Origin: Dryobates pubescens
Taxonomy: Eukaryota > Chordata > Aves > Piciformes > Picidae
Assembly (NCBI RefSeq): GCF_014839835.1
Contig: NC_071626.1
Span: 2,852,001-2,916,000, forward strand
Length of the DNA stretch: 64,000 bases
Direction: 5' to 3'
Position numbers and translations under genes: made by a program. The notes beneath the pieces were generated by a model. That model had not been told where the DNA came from, did no database searches, and was given only the letters and a program-made list of their open reading frames with translations. Positions 11,401-20,100 of the stretch are shown piece by piece. Position 1 is the stretch's first letter. Each line of letters starts with the position of its first letter.

Positions 11401-14400
11401 CCTATCCCCCAGCACTATCTAATCAACTAAACCATGGCACCAAGCACCCCATCCAGTCTCTTCCTAAGCACCTCCAGTGATGGTGACTCCACCATCAACC
11501 TGGGCAGCACATTCCAGTGGCCAATCTCTCTTGCTGGGAAGAACTTCTTCCTAACATCCAGCCTGAACCTCCCCTGGCACAGCTTGAGACTGTGTCCTCT
11601 TGTTCTGGTGCTGCTTGCCTGGGAGAAGAGCCCAACCCCCACCTGGCTACAGCCTCCCTTCAGGTAGTTGTAGAGAGCAAGAAGGTCTCCCCTGAGCCTC
11701 CTCTTCTCCATGCTGAGCAACCCCAGCTCCCTCAGCCTCTCCTCAGAGGGCTTGTGCTTTTCCTTCCAGTAAATGTTCCATGAATCCTGAGTTACCTCCA
11801 GGCACTCGAACACAACACTGAGACCAACATTTTCTTTGCTGAATTAGTTGAGAATGTTGAATAATTGTCCTGCAAATTTGCTTAGCTTGGAGCTGAACTG
11901 GGAGCTCGGGCTATCAGCCACCTGGAAGAAGTCAGTGATGAAGGTATCACAGCCATGGCAAGAGCTAAGTGTGCTGCTGTCCTGTTACCAACAACTGCCT
12001 ACATGCTAAGGTAAGGCCACTAGGTTGGAGAATCACAGAGAATCACAGAATTGGTTTGGTTGGAAAAGACCTCCAAGATCACAGAGTCCAACCATCAACC
12101 CAACAGCACCATGGAGACAACCTTTTGTGACAGCAAAACCATGTTTGTGGGTTTTAGGGTCTTGTAATGTGGAGCCACTCCTCATAGCTGAGAGCTTGGC
12201 CTTGAAACTCCAAGGACTAGCAAATCAGTTCCTTTAGAAAGGAAGTTTTTCACCTGAGGAGCCCATGAATGGCTGGGGTCTGGATAAATGCCAAATTTCA
12301 GTGGCTTGGAGCCTGCTGCTCAATAGCAGTTCATAGATTCATAGGATGGGTTGGGAGGGACCATAAACATCATCCAGTTCCAATCCCCTTGCCATGGGCA
12401 GGGACACCTCCCACCAGCCCAGGTTGCTCAAGGTTTCATCCAACCTGGCCTTGAGCACCTCCAGGGAGGGGACATCCACAGCCTCCCTGGGCAACCTGTG
12501 CCAGTGTCTCCCCACCCTCCCTGCCAAGAATTTATTCCTAATCTCCAGCCTAGATCTCCCCTCCTCAAGCTTCAATCCATTCTACCTCATCTTATCCTAC
12601 AAGCCCCTGTAAAAATTCACTCCCCAGCTGTCTTGCAGCCCCCTCCAAGTACTGGAAGGCTGCTCTAAGGTCTCCCTGGAGCCTTCTCCAGGCTGATCAG
12701 CCCCACATCTCTCAGCTTGTCCCCACAGGAGAGGTTCTCCAGCCCTCTGATCAGCTTTGTGGCCTCCTGTGGACCTGCTCCAACAGTTCTGTGTCTGTGT
12801 TGAGGGCTCCAGGACTGGGTGCAGTACTCTAGGTGGAGTCTCACCAGTGGGGAGCAGAGGGGCAGAATCACCTCCCTCATCCTGCTGCCACATGCTGCAA
12901 GCAGTGGCTCACACCTCCCTTCTTGCTGTCTGTACAGTGATGGGTAGGGAGAGTTTGACCTTTCTTCAAAAGGCTTTGTGTGACTGAAGGCATGAACCCA
13001 GCCCAACCAAGTGATGCCTTTTGCTCTGGTAATTCATCATCTAATAACTAAGTGACTTGGACTGACCAGAGTCTTCTTTTTTCCCCCACTAGACTGAAGC
13101 AACCTCGAGCTAGAAAAATGTTAGAAGAAGGAGTTATAGTTGCCCTTGGCAGTGACTTCAATCCTAATGCATACTGTTTGTCCATGGTAAGCTGCATCCT
13201 GGTTCCTGTCACATCACAGAGCTAGGAAATCTCTTACTGCTCCAACTTCTGTACAGATCTTGTGCACTTAAAACAGTCTCCACATCTGCAAAGAGATCAG
13301 ACAGACAGGAAGAGCTGGGGAGAGGGGAGGGCTCCAAGGAGACCTAATTGTGGCCTTCCAGTATCTGAAGGGGGCTACAAGAGAGCTGGAGAGGGACTTT
13401 TGAGGGTGTCAGAGAGTGATAGGACTGGGGGGGATGGAGCAAAACTAGAAGTGGGGAGATTGAGATTGGATGTTAGGAAGAAGTTGTTCCCCATGAGGGT
13501 GGTGAGAGCCTGGCACAGGTTGCTCAGGGAGGTGGTGGAAGCTTCATGCCTGGAGGTGTTTGCAGCCAGGCTGGATGTGGCTGTGAGCAACCTGCTGTAG
13601 TGTGAGGTGTCCCTGCCCATGGCAGGGGGGCTGGAACTGGCTGAGCCTTGAGGTCCCTTCCAGCCCTGACAGCTCTGTGATTCTCTGTGCCTGGATAGAA
13701 AACTGCTCGTGCTGTTTTATGTAGGCTTTGCCAGAAATCCCAGAAACCAGAAAGCCTTCAACTCTTCCTACACACTGAGAGGCTTATAAAAAGGCTCTCC
13801 AAGTTCATGGCTTTTAGAGGTCTCATTTTGCAGTTGGCAAGATTTCCCTCCCACAAGACAGCTCCTTCTGTGGCACGAGGAGGGAGGAGAGTGCTTAGGG
13901 ATTTGAGGCATGAACAGCTGCCTTTGTGTTGCTGGTAACTCCCATTTTCCACTTGCCTGCTAGCCTATGGTGATGCATCTGGCCTGTGTCAACATGAAGA
14001 TGTCAATGAATGAAGCTCTGGCAGCTGCCACCATCAACGCCGCTTACGCTCTGGGCAAGTCAGACACCCATGGCTCCATAGAGGCTGGCAAGCAGGGGGA
14101 CCTCCTTGTCATCAACTCAGCAAGGTTTGTTCTTCCAGGGTCTTCTGAAATGGGATTCAGTGGTCAGGCACTGCAGTATGCTGCCCAGGGAGGTGGTGGA
14201 GTCACCATGCCTGGAGGTGTTTAGGAAGAGCCTGGCTGAGGCCCTTGGTGCCATGGTTGAGTTGATCAGATGGTGCTGGGTGATAGGTTGGACTGGATGA
14301 GCTCTGAGGTCTTTTCCAACCTGGTTAATTCTGTAGCTGTAGCTGTTTGCTTTGTGGAAGGAATTCCCTGCTGGCTTGTCCAGTGACTCACTATTCATGC

Positions 14401-15303
14401 CACAAGAGATCACTGTGTAGCCATGGAACAGCATTTCCCCAGGCTTCAAGCTGATGTTTTCTAATTGCCAGGTGCACTAGGGAAGGGATCTGCTGCTAGG
14501 CAAGTCTGGATCCTGGACTCACAGAGGTGTTTTGGCTGGAAAAAGGCCATGCTGCAGGTGACCTTTGTAATGCAGCTCTGCTTGTTGTGGTGTTTGGGGG
14601 AGGCAACACTTAGCAGACTTCAGAGCCTGTATTTTGTGAGGTACCTTTGAGGTTACATAGAGCTGATCTCCATTCCTCTAAGGCACCATTGATACAACAA
14701 GGGGTTTTTCATGAGTCCATTGCTCCCAGTGCTAAACTTGACAGAATTCCATGGAGTTTGTTCTGGGAAAAGGGGGGAAAAATGACTTCTAGAACCACAG
14801 AATTGTTTTGGTTGGAAAAGGCTTTTAAGATCACCCAGTCCAACCAGCAACCTAACACCACCATGGCCACTAAACCACATCCCAAACTGCCATGGCCACA
14901 CATTTCTTGAACACCTCCAGGGATGGGGACTCCACCACCCCCCTGGGCAGCCTGTGCCAATCCCTGACCACTCTTGCAGCAAAGAAATTCTTCCTCATCT
15001 CCAACCTAAACCTCCCCTGGCACAATTTCAGGCCCTTTCCTCTCCTTCTGTCACCTGAGACTAGGGAGAAGAGGCCAGCCCCTACCTCACTGCAGCCTCC
15101 TTTCAGGTGTCTGTAGAGAGCAATGAGGTCTCCCCTCAGCCTCCTCTTCTCCAGGCAGTGTTTGCCACAGATGTTGTTGTGTTTGCAGGTGGGAACACTT
15201 GATTTACCAGTTTGGGGGCCATGACTCATTGATCGACTACGTTATAGTTAAAGGAAAAGTCATCTATCAAAATGAGAGGTGTGGGACAATGAGCAGCTAC
15301 TGA
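5273..15303 (+). CDS. AMDHD1: AMDHD1, imidazolonepropionase
   Basis: Hydrolyses 4-imidazolone-5-propionate to N-formiminoglutamate, the third step of histidine catabolism; an amidohydrolase-superfamily metal enzyme. Coding exons: 5273-5409, 6507-6613, 7512-7576, 8155-8432, 10336-10561, 11886-12010, 13093-13186, 13964-14124, 15189-15303. All introns are GT-AG and the phases join without a break to give 435 aa (human 426). Visible family motifs: [11 protein letters not shown] with the HxH metal ligands at residues 87-89 (exon 3), ECKSGYGL (exon 4), NFHGDELHP (exon 5), [10 protein letters not shown] (exon 6), [10 protein letters not shown] with the metal-binding Asp (exon 7), NAAYALGKS (exon 8). 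The C-terminus [10 protein letters not shown] runs a few residues past the human end. Introns are loaded with CR1. No inactivating change is seen. Confidence 0.98.
5518..5625. repeat. About 30-bp minisatellite in AMDHD1 intron 1
   Basis: Four imperfect units, each containing gggtttgggtc, at about 30-bp spacing. The first three share catgggtttgggtcttct-like cores. Confidence 0.75.
5995..6077. repeat. About 25-bp minisatellite in AMDHD1 intron 1
   Basis: Three imperfect purine-rich units built on gacagggcttaaaggagaaa. It is very A/G-rich on the plus strand. Confidence 0.75.
6784..6927 (+). repeat. Duplicated segment, copy 1 (AMDHD1 intron 2)
   Basis: About 145 bp with a close relative at 12192-12335. 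Shared stretches include ggcaaatcagttcctttaga-like sequence, aagtttttcacct, and caaatttcagtggcttggag followed by gctcaatagcagttcatag. It is not CR1 by eye. Both copies continue directly into an antisense CR1 3' end. Confidence 0.8.
6928..6980 (-). mobile_element. CR1 3' end, antisense, very short
   Basis: Only about 53 bp of antisense CR1 terminus (gaatggtttgggttggaagg) remains before it is cut off by a sense CR1. Confidence 0.8.
6981..7303 (+). mobile_element. CR1 LINE, pentamer-tail group, sense
   Basis: Sense 3' end from accagaacaagaggacacag through tagttgattagatggtgttg, ending in about 65 bp of ATTCT pentamers with scattered variants. It lies in AMDHD1 intron 2. Confidence 0.92.
8106..8128 (+). 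repeat. G-run cluster near the AMDHD1 exon 4 acceptor
   Basis: Several runs of four or more G separated by TT, about 30-50 bp upstream of the exon 4 acceptor at 8153-8154, followed by a short C-run. The pattern could fold as a G-quadruplex. Confidence 0.6.
8697..8875 (+). mobile_element. CR1 3' end, sense
   Basis: Starts gtgagggtggtgagacactg and continues through gggctggtgggaggtgtccc to a tail near catcatcaagtccaaa. It lies in AMDHD1 intron 4. Confidence 0.85.
9111..9358 (-). mobile_element. CR1 antisense, left part, interrupted by an array
   Basis: Antisense CR1 of the group with cacctagggcaggtcacaca and gactccacagcctctctggg. It stops at cccttgtcctgtcactga. The same element resumes at 10043 after the polypyrimidine array. 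Confidence 0.88.
9359..10042 (+). repeat. Long polypyrimidine array (10-mer then 12-mer units)
   Basis: About 680 bp of almost pure pyrimidine on the plus strand. Eight copies of tctcctcctc (9371-9450) are followed by about 48 near-perfect copies of the 12-mer tcttctctcctc (9451-10028), then a short irregular end. It lies in AMDHD1 intron 4, inside a CR1. Long frames across it encode only LLSS or EKRG-type repeats and are not genes. Confidence 0.97.
10043..10150 (-). mobile_element. CR1 antisense, right part after the array
   Basis: Resumes the element broken at 9358: gaaaagagcctggcc, then cctctcagcctcctcttctg and a remnant of the next conserved block. Other copies in the window join these two halves with only a few bases between them. 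Confidence 0.8.
10651..10815 (+). repeat. Hexanucleotide array (CTCCCT)n
   Basis: About 27 copies of the 6-bp unit, essentially perfect, starting about 90 bp after the exon 5 donor of AMDHD1. The minus strand is (AGGGAG)n, a G-quadruplex-compatible pattern with a GGG run in each unit. Confidence 0.97.
11128..11252 (-). mobile_element. CR1 3' fragment, antisense
   Basis: Starts atagaatggtttgggttgga and ends near the cagggagggcat block. It is in AMDHD1 intron 5 and heavily 5'-truncated. Confidence 0.82.
11355..11755 (-). mobile_element. CR1 LINE, pentamer-tail group, antisense
   Basis: Near full match to the copies at 3214 and 55440, from aattaaccaggttggaaaag to ctcagcctctcctcagaggg. The pentamer tail itself is almost absent here. 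Confidence 0.9.
12030..12120 (-). mobile_element. CR1 3' end fragment, antisense
   Basis: About 90 bp starting 20 bp after the exon 6 donor of AMDHD1: a doubled gaatcacagagaatcacaga, then ttggttggaaaagacctcca. Confidence 0.75.
12192..12335 (+). repeat. Duplicated segment, copy 2 (AMDHD1 intron 6)
   Basis: Partner of 6784-6927, with roughly 85 percent identity by eye and a few small indels. It too continues into an antisense CR1, here a much longer one. Confidence 0.8.
12336..12905 (-). mobile_element. CR1 LINE, antisense, about 570 bp
   Basis: One of the longer copies. It runs from the 3' end (ggttgggagggaccataaac) through ccagggaggggacatccaca into the region encoding the ORF2 C-terminus (tctgatcagctttgtggcct). 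Confidence 0.88.
13320..13686 (+). mobile_element. CR1 LINE 3' end, sense
   Basis: Runs from ccagtatctgaagggggcta to cagctctgtgattctctg. It shares the ctgctgtagtgtgaggtgtc signature with the copies at 17333 and 22081, so these three form one subfamily. Confidence 0.88.
14150..14332 (+). mobile_element. CR1 LINE, pentamer-tail group, sense, 3' end
   Basis: Starts about 25 bp after the exon 8 donor of AMDHD1 (donor at 14125) and ends at aacctggttaattctg with almost no pentamer tail. Confidence 0.88.
14790..15157 (-). mobile_element. CR1 LINE, antisense, ending next to AMDHD1 exon 9
   Basis: From agaaccacagaattgttttg to cctcctcttctccaggcag. Its right edge lies about 30 bp before the exon 9 acceptor, so it forms part of the upstream intronic region of the terminal exon. 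Confidence 0.88.
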
Positions 15304-15433
15304 GGGAAGGCACAAAGTTAGGGAGCTCCTATCATCAGCTCCTCCTCATGGAGCACTTCAAGCCAACAGTCAAATCAGGCTGGTTTGTACTGGCAGGTGG
15401 TTGGCCTGCTCCCCTTACCAGCCCTCTTGTCCA

Positions 15434-15439
15434 AATAAA
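15434..15439 (+). terminator. AMDHD1: AMDHD1 polyadenylation signal AATAAA
   Basis: Canonical hexamer about 130 bases after the TGA stop, with a TGT-rich stretch shortly after. It is the only AATAAA seen soon after the stop. Confidence 0.7.
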
Positions 15440-15571
15440 CTTTACCAAGCATCTTCATGTCTGTTGCCCTTCTCTGCAGTAGTGTCTGCCTGTATCCATT
15501 TGAAGACAGGCAGGTTCCAACAATTGCTTCCTGTGTCATTTTAAGCTGGAAAATCTGGTGTTTTGGAAAAC

Positions 15572-15714
15572 AAGTCTCCTTCTCTGGAGGCTTTCAAGCC
15601 CCAGTTGGAGGCATTCCTGGGTGACCTGTGCTGGATTCCATGGTCCTGCTCTGGCAGGGGGCTTGGACTTGATAATCTTTGGAGGGCCCTTCCAACCCCT
15701 AACATCCTGTGATA
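15572..15714 (+). mobile_element. CR1 3' end, sense
   Basis: Fragment with tctctggaggctttcaagcc, tgctctggcagggggcttgg and a ccttccaacccctaacatcc end. It lies between the AMDHD1 and HAL 3' ends. Confidence 0.8.
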
Positions 15715-16519
15715 ACCCAAACCACCAAGCAATGAAGAAGTTTCAATCCAGGTAAGATTTATTAGGAGGAGTGATGTTAAGTAAGCTGTGATGGAGGGCC
15801 AGGGGTTCAGGCATGCACTTTGGGAATGGCCCTTGGTGGTGCTGGGTGACCACAGCATCCTGAGGCAAGATTCATAGCTCCTGGGTCTGCTCCATCTCAA
15901 ACTCAGCAGATACCAGGCCCAGGTGTGGGTGTAGAGCTCTGCTTTGATAGAGGTTGGAAGAACATCTGAAGCATGTGACTGCATGGTCTGTTCTGCCTGG
16001 GACAGCCTTCATACAGCATGTTCATGCAGGCAGCTGGGGAGAGCTGCCAGGGCACAAGCAAAGGTCCTCTCTCCAGAGCACATTTAACCCAGCAGGCCTC
16101 CAGCAGCTGAGGGTAGCTCTCCCTAGTCCTTTGATTGGCCCTTGCAGCTTAGCTGAGAGCCTGGGAAGAGTTCCAGCTCCTCCTGAACCTTACCCAGCCC
16201 TGGACAGCAGGCTAGCAGTGCCAAGGCTGGTGGCTGTTAACCAGCCTTAATGTGGCCTCACTGCACCACGAGGAGAAGCCTAAGTCCCACCTCTTCCCTT
16301 GCACAATAAACCTGTGCCCAAGGTCAGTGTTGTAACATGGAGCAAGCTCTGTGGCTATGAGGCCCTTGGCAACCAGGCAGACACCCATGGGAATGGAGCC
16401 ACCTCCTTCCCCCCACAATTTCCTCTTGTCCTTATTTCCAAGTGAAGCTTTTGCTTTACTTTCCCATCATGACACACAACAGGAAAATGGATTGCCCACA
16501 GCCAGGGGTGAAGCCTCAG
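15715..16519. other. AMDHD1-HAL convergent intergenic region
   Basis: No exon, RNA gene or repeat recognised. A second AATAAA on the minus strand (tttatt at 15758-15763) could serve as a distal HAL 3' end, in which case much of this would be HAL 3' UTR. Confidence 0.45.
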
Positions 16520-16529
16520 TTTATTTATT
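16520..16529 (-). terminator. HAL: HAL polyadenylation signal, two overlapping AATAAA
   Basis: The plus strand reads tttatttatt, giving two overlapping AATAAA hexamers on the minus strand about 600 bases after the HAL stop codon. Confidence 0.6.
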
Positions 16530-17126
16530 GCAGGTGTGAGTCCATGCTGCCTGAAGTGTAGTCCAGCGCCAGAGGACATTGGGCTCTGTAGCAATCATCT
16601 CCACAGCACATGTTAAATGGACAAAGCTTTTCTGATTGGTGAAGCACCTGCTCTAACAATGCTCTTGTGACACAAGAGCCTCCTCCTCCCACAGGGGAGA
16701 ATGAAGTGTAGAGACAATTTTGCTTGTGGCAGAATGAAGTGGGGCACAGAAGTTACCAAAGGCACACAGGGCAAAACCAAACAGGTCAAAATACCAACCC
16801 TAGGCTGCTTGGTATTGGCCCAGACAAGGAGAAGACAAGAAGAGCTGACTCAACAGATGCAGGAGGCCCTGCATAAAACATGCAGAGAGGGCTGCAGGGT
16901 TTGTGTTCAGAAGCTCAGGAAATGCAGTCAAAACCATCCCCTCATGACAAAGATGCCTTTCACACGTGGGGAAAGCAGTGAGCCATTGCCCTGCTTCCTC
17001 TGTGTGCTCCTGAGCTACACACTCAGGTCCTTTGGGTCACCTACAAAAACCATGTTGAGTGTGAGGAGAAGGGCCACCCTCAGGTGAGGTCCTGGGAAGG
17101 CTCTACCTATCAGAGTACCACAACTC

Positions 17127-20100
17127 TTAAAGGTCATCCTGATGCCTGTGGTGATGACCCACACTTGAATTCGTGTCCAGTGATCCCAGGGAGAAGGAGA
17201 AAGCTGTTGGTGAAATGGGTCTTGATTCAGGGTGTTGTTCCCTCCTGTACTTCTCAATGTAAGGTTTAGCCACCTCCCACACCTGCCAAACAAGAAAGTG
17301 AATCAGCAGAGAGAGAGAGACAAGACAAAAGGACAAGAAAGCTGGGGAGGGACTTTTGAGGGTGTCAGGGAGGGATAGGACTAAGGGAAATGGAACAAAA
17401 ATAGAAAGGGGTACATTCAGATTGGGTGTTAGGTAGAAGTTCTTCCCCATGAGGGTGGTGAGAGCCTGGCACAGGTTGCCCAGGGAGGGCATCCCTGGAG
17501 GTGTTTGCAGCCAGGCTGGAGGTGGCTGTGAGCAACCTGCTGTAGTGTGAGGTGTCCCTGGCCATGGCAGGGGGTTGGAACTGGCTGAGCCTTGAGGTCC
17601 CTTCCAGCCCTGACAGTTCTGTGATTCTAAGGTGTGGAAGGGTATTTCCAAAGCAGAGCTGCAGCATGCTCCTCACAACAGTCCTACTGCCCATGCTGAA
17701 AGCCAGCACTTGCCTTCTGCTCCACCAGCAGCCTGTGAGCCGCTTCAATGTCCGGGGCCATGAAGCGATCTTTCATCCAAGGCCTGTAACGAGAGACACG
17801 TTGTGAACATTGGCCAAACATTAACCACCGCTGCTGGCATCACATCTCCAGGCAGGCAGCCTCTGGGGAAGGTGTTTATTCTGCTCTTACCTCACCACAG
17901 AGCGCACAAGGTCATAGACCTTCTCCAGGGGGGTGGTTGTCCTCAGAGGGCGTAGGAACTCAATGCCCTGGCAGGCGGCGAGCAGCTCGATAGCCAGAAC
18001 TGGGAAACCAGAACGGCACAAGGGACTCTTCAGCAGCTCAAGGAGAGCTTTCCTTCATAAAGCTACCCCTGGCATTCCTGCTGGACACTATTTACAGACT
18101 CATAGGATGGCTTGGGTTGGAAGGGACCTTAAAGATCATCCAGTTCCAACACCCCTGCCATGAACAGGGACGCCTCCCACCAGCCCAGGTTGCTCAAGGC
18201 CTCATCCAGCCTGGCACTGAGCACCTCCAGGGAAGGGCATCCACAACTTCCCTGGGCAACCTGTTCCAGTGTCTCACCACCCTCAGTCTAAAGATGTCTT
18301 TCTAATATCCAGTCTAAATCTAATACCTAATCTAAACCCCTCCTCCAGCTTCAATCCATTCCCTCTCATCCTCTCACTACAAGCCCTTGTGGAAAGTCCC
18401 TTCCTGGCTTGCTTTCAGGCAACCTGCAAAGACCAATGGATCCACATGCCCCAGAGCAGCAGCACTGCTTTATAGGTGGTGCTAGGGGTAGTGTGCAGCA
18501 CTTTAGCAAGCAGGTTGTGGGTGCTCTGCCATAAAGATCTTTCTGTGTGCCAGGCAACTCCAGGCCAGCAGTCTTAAATCAACAGGAATCTGTTCCAGAG
18601 CATCTTGAGTACCAAAACTGATGGCCATCATAAATCAGAAACATCTCCTTAGGACTGAGGCCTGAGCTATAAAAGAAAGTTCTGCCTATGAAGCCTTCAA
18701 GAATCCACATGAAAGCATCAGTAAAATTACAGAGCTGTCTGGAGCATGCCCAGGGAAGGGCAATGAAGCTGGTGAAGGGTCTAGAGCACAGGGCTGGTGA
18801 GGAGCAGCTGAGGGAACTGAGCTTGTTCAGTCTGGAGAAGGGGAGGCTGAGGGGAGACCTCATTGCTCTCTACAGCTCCCTGAAAGGAGGTTGCAGTGAG
18901 GTGGGGCTTGGTGTCTTCTTTCTAACTATCAGGTGATAGAGCAAAAGGGAATGGCCTGAAATTGTGCCAGGGGAGGGTTAGATTGGAGATTAGGAAATAT
19001 TTCTTTGCTGCAAGAGTGGTCAGGGATTGGCACAGGCTGCCCAGGGAGGTGATGGAGTCCCCATCCCTGGAGGTGTTCAAGAAACCTGTGGCCATGGCAC
19101 TTGGGGACATGGTTTGATGGCCATGGTGGTGCTGGGTTGATGGTTGAACTGGATGATCTTAAGAGAGCTTTTCCAACCCAAACAATTCTATGATTCCCTC
19201 TCTGCCTAGCTCACACTTGACCATTATTGGCACTTGTTCCCCACAAGCCAATTCACTCAAGAAAGTGAGTGAGCCAGCTGGATCCAGGACATTGCTGAAA
19301 CACAGAGCTCCTCAAACTCAAGCCCCTGCACACAAAAGAAAGGTATTTCTCTAGCACTGAGTCTTCAGAGCACTCAGAGAAGGAGGAGTGTCACCAGTAC
19401 CTTCACCTGGCTACATCCAGAGGGTCTGCCTGGAGATCCAGCTCTTTCATGTTACCTTGTTCCACGTGCTCAATAACTCTCAGAGCTTTCCTGGCAGCCC
19501 ATCCTCCCATGGACACATGATCCTCTGTAGCAGCACTGGTGGAGAGTGAATCCACAGAAGAGGGATGGCACAAGGCTTTGTTCTCAGAAACTGCAAAAAT
19601 CCAATGCAGTAAGTGTAGGACAGAAAGGGCACAAGAGAGCAGAAGCAATGACCAGCCTGGGGCAAGCAGCCTGTTCACCACCCCAGGCCCAACTCTTGCT
19701 CCTCTCTGGAGGATGCATCAGTGTTTCACCTGCCTAACTTAATTTGTAATAGGCATTTGAGGGCTACCATTGCCTCTAGGGACAGTAACCAGTATCAGTC
19801 TTCAGATGCAAATAGTAACTTCTTAATCCACCCCCACCTCCAAGGCTGGGTTGCTCTGGCCCAAAGGTTTGATGGAGAGTGAAGCAGAAGAGCAGACAGC
19901 ATGTACAAGGCTCACCTTGCCTGTCACCTCAAGGCAGCCCTTTGCAAGGAGCATTGGCTCCCTCTGGGTTTGGTCACAAATACTGCCCCTACCCTGCTTG
20001 CAAGAGGAGAGCTAAAGATCACCATCTGCTCTCTTCTCATTGCAGTTGAGGCACTTGCAGAACTTGCTCCAGAAGGATGCTGCAGGAGCACAGAACAAAT

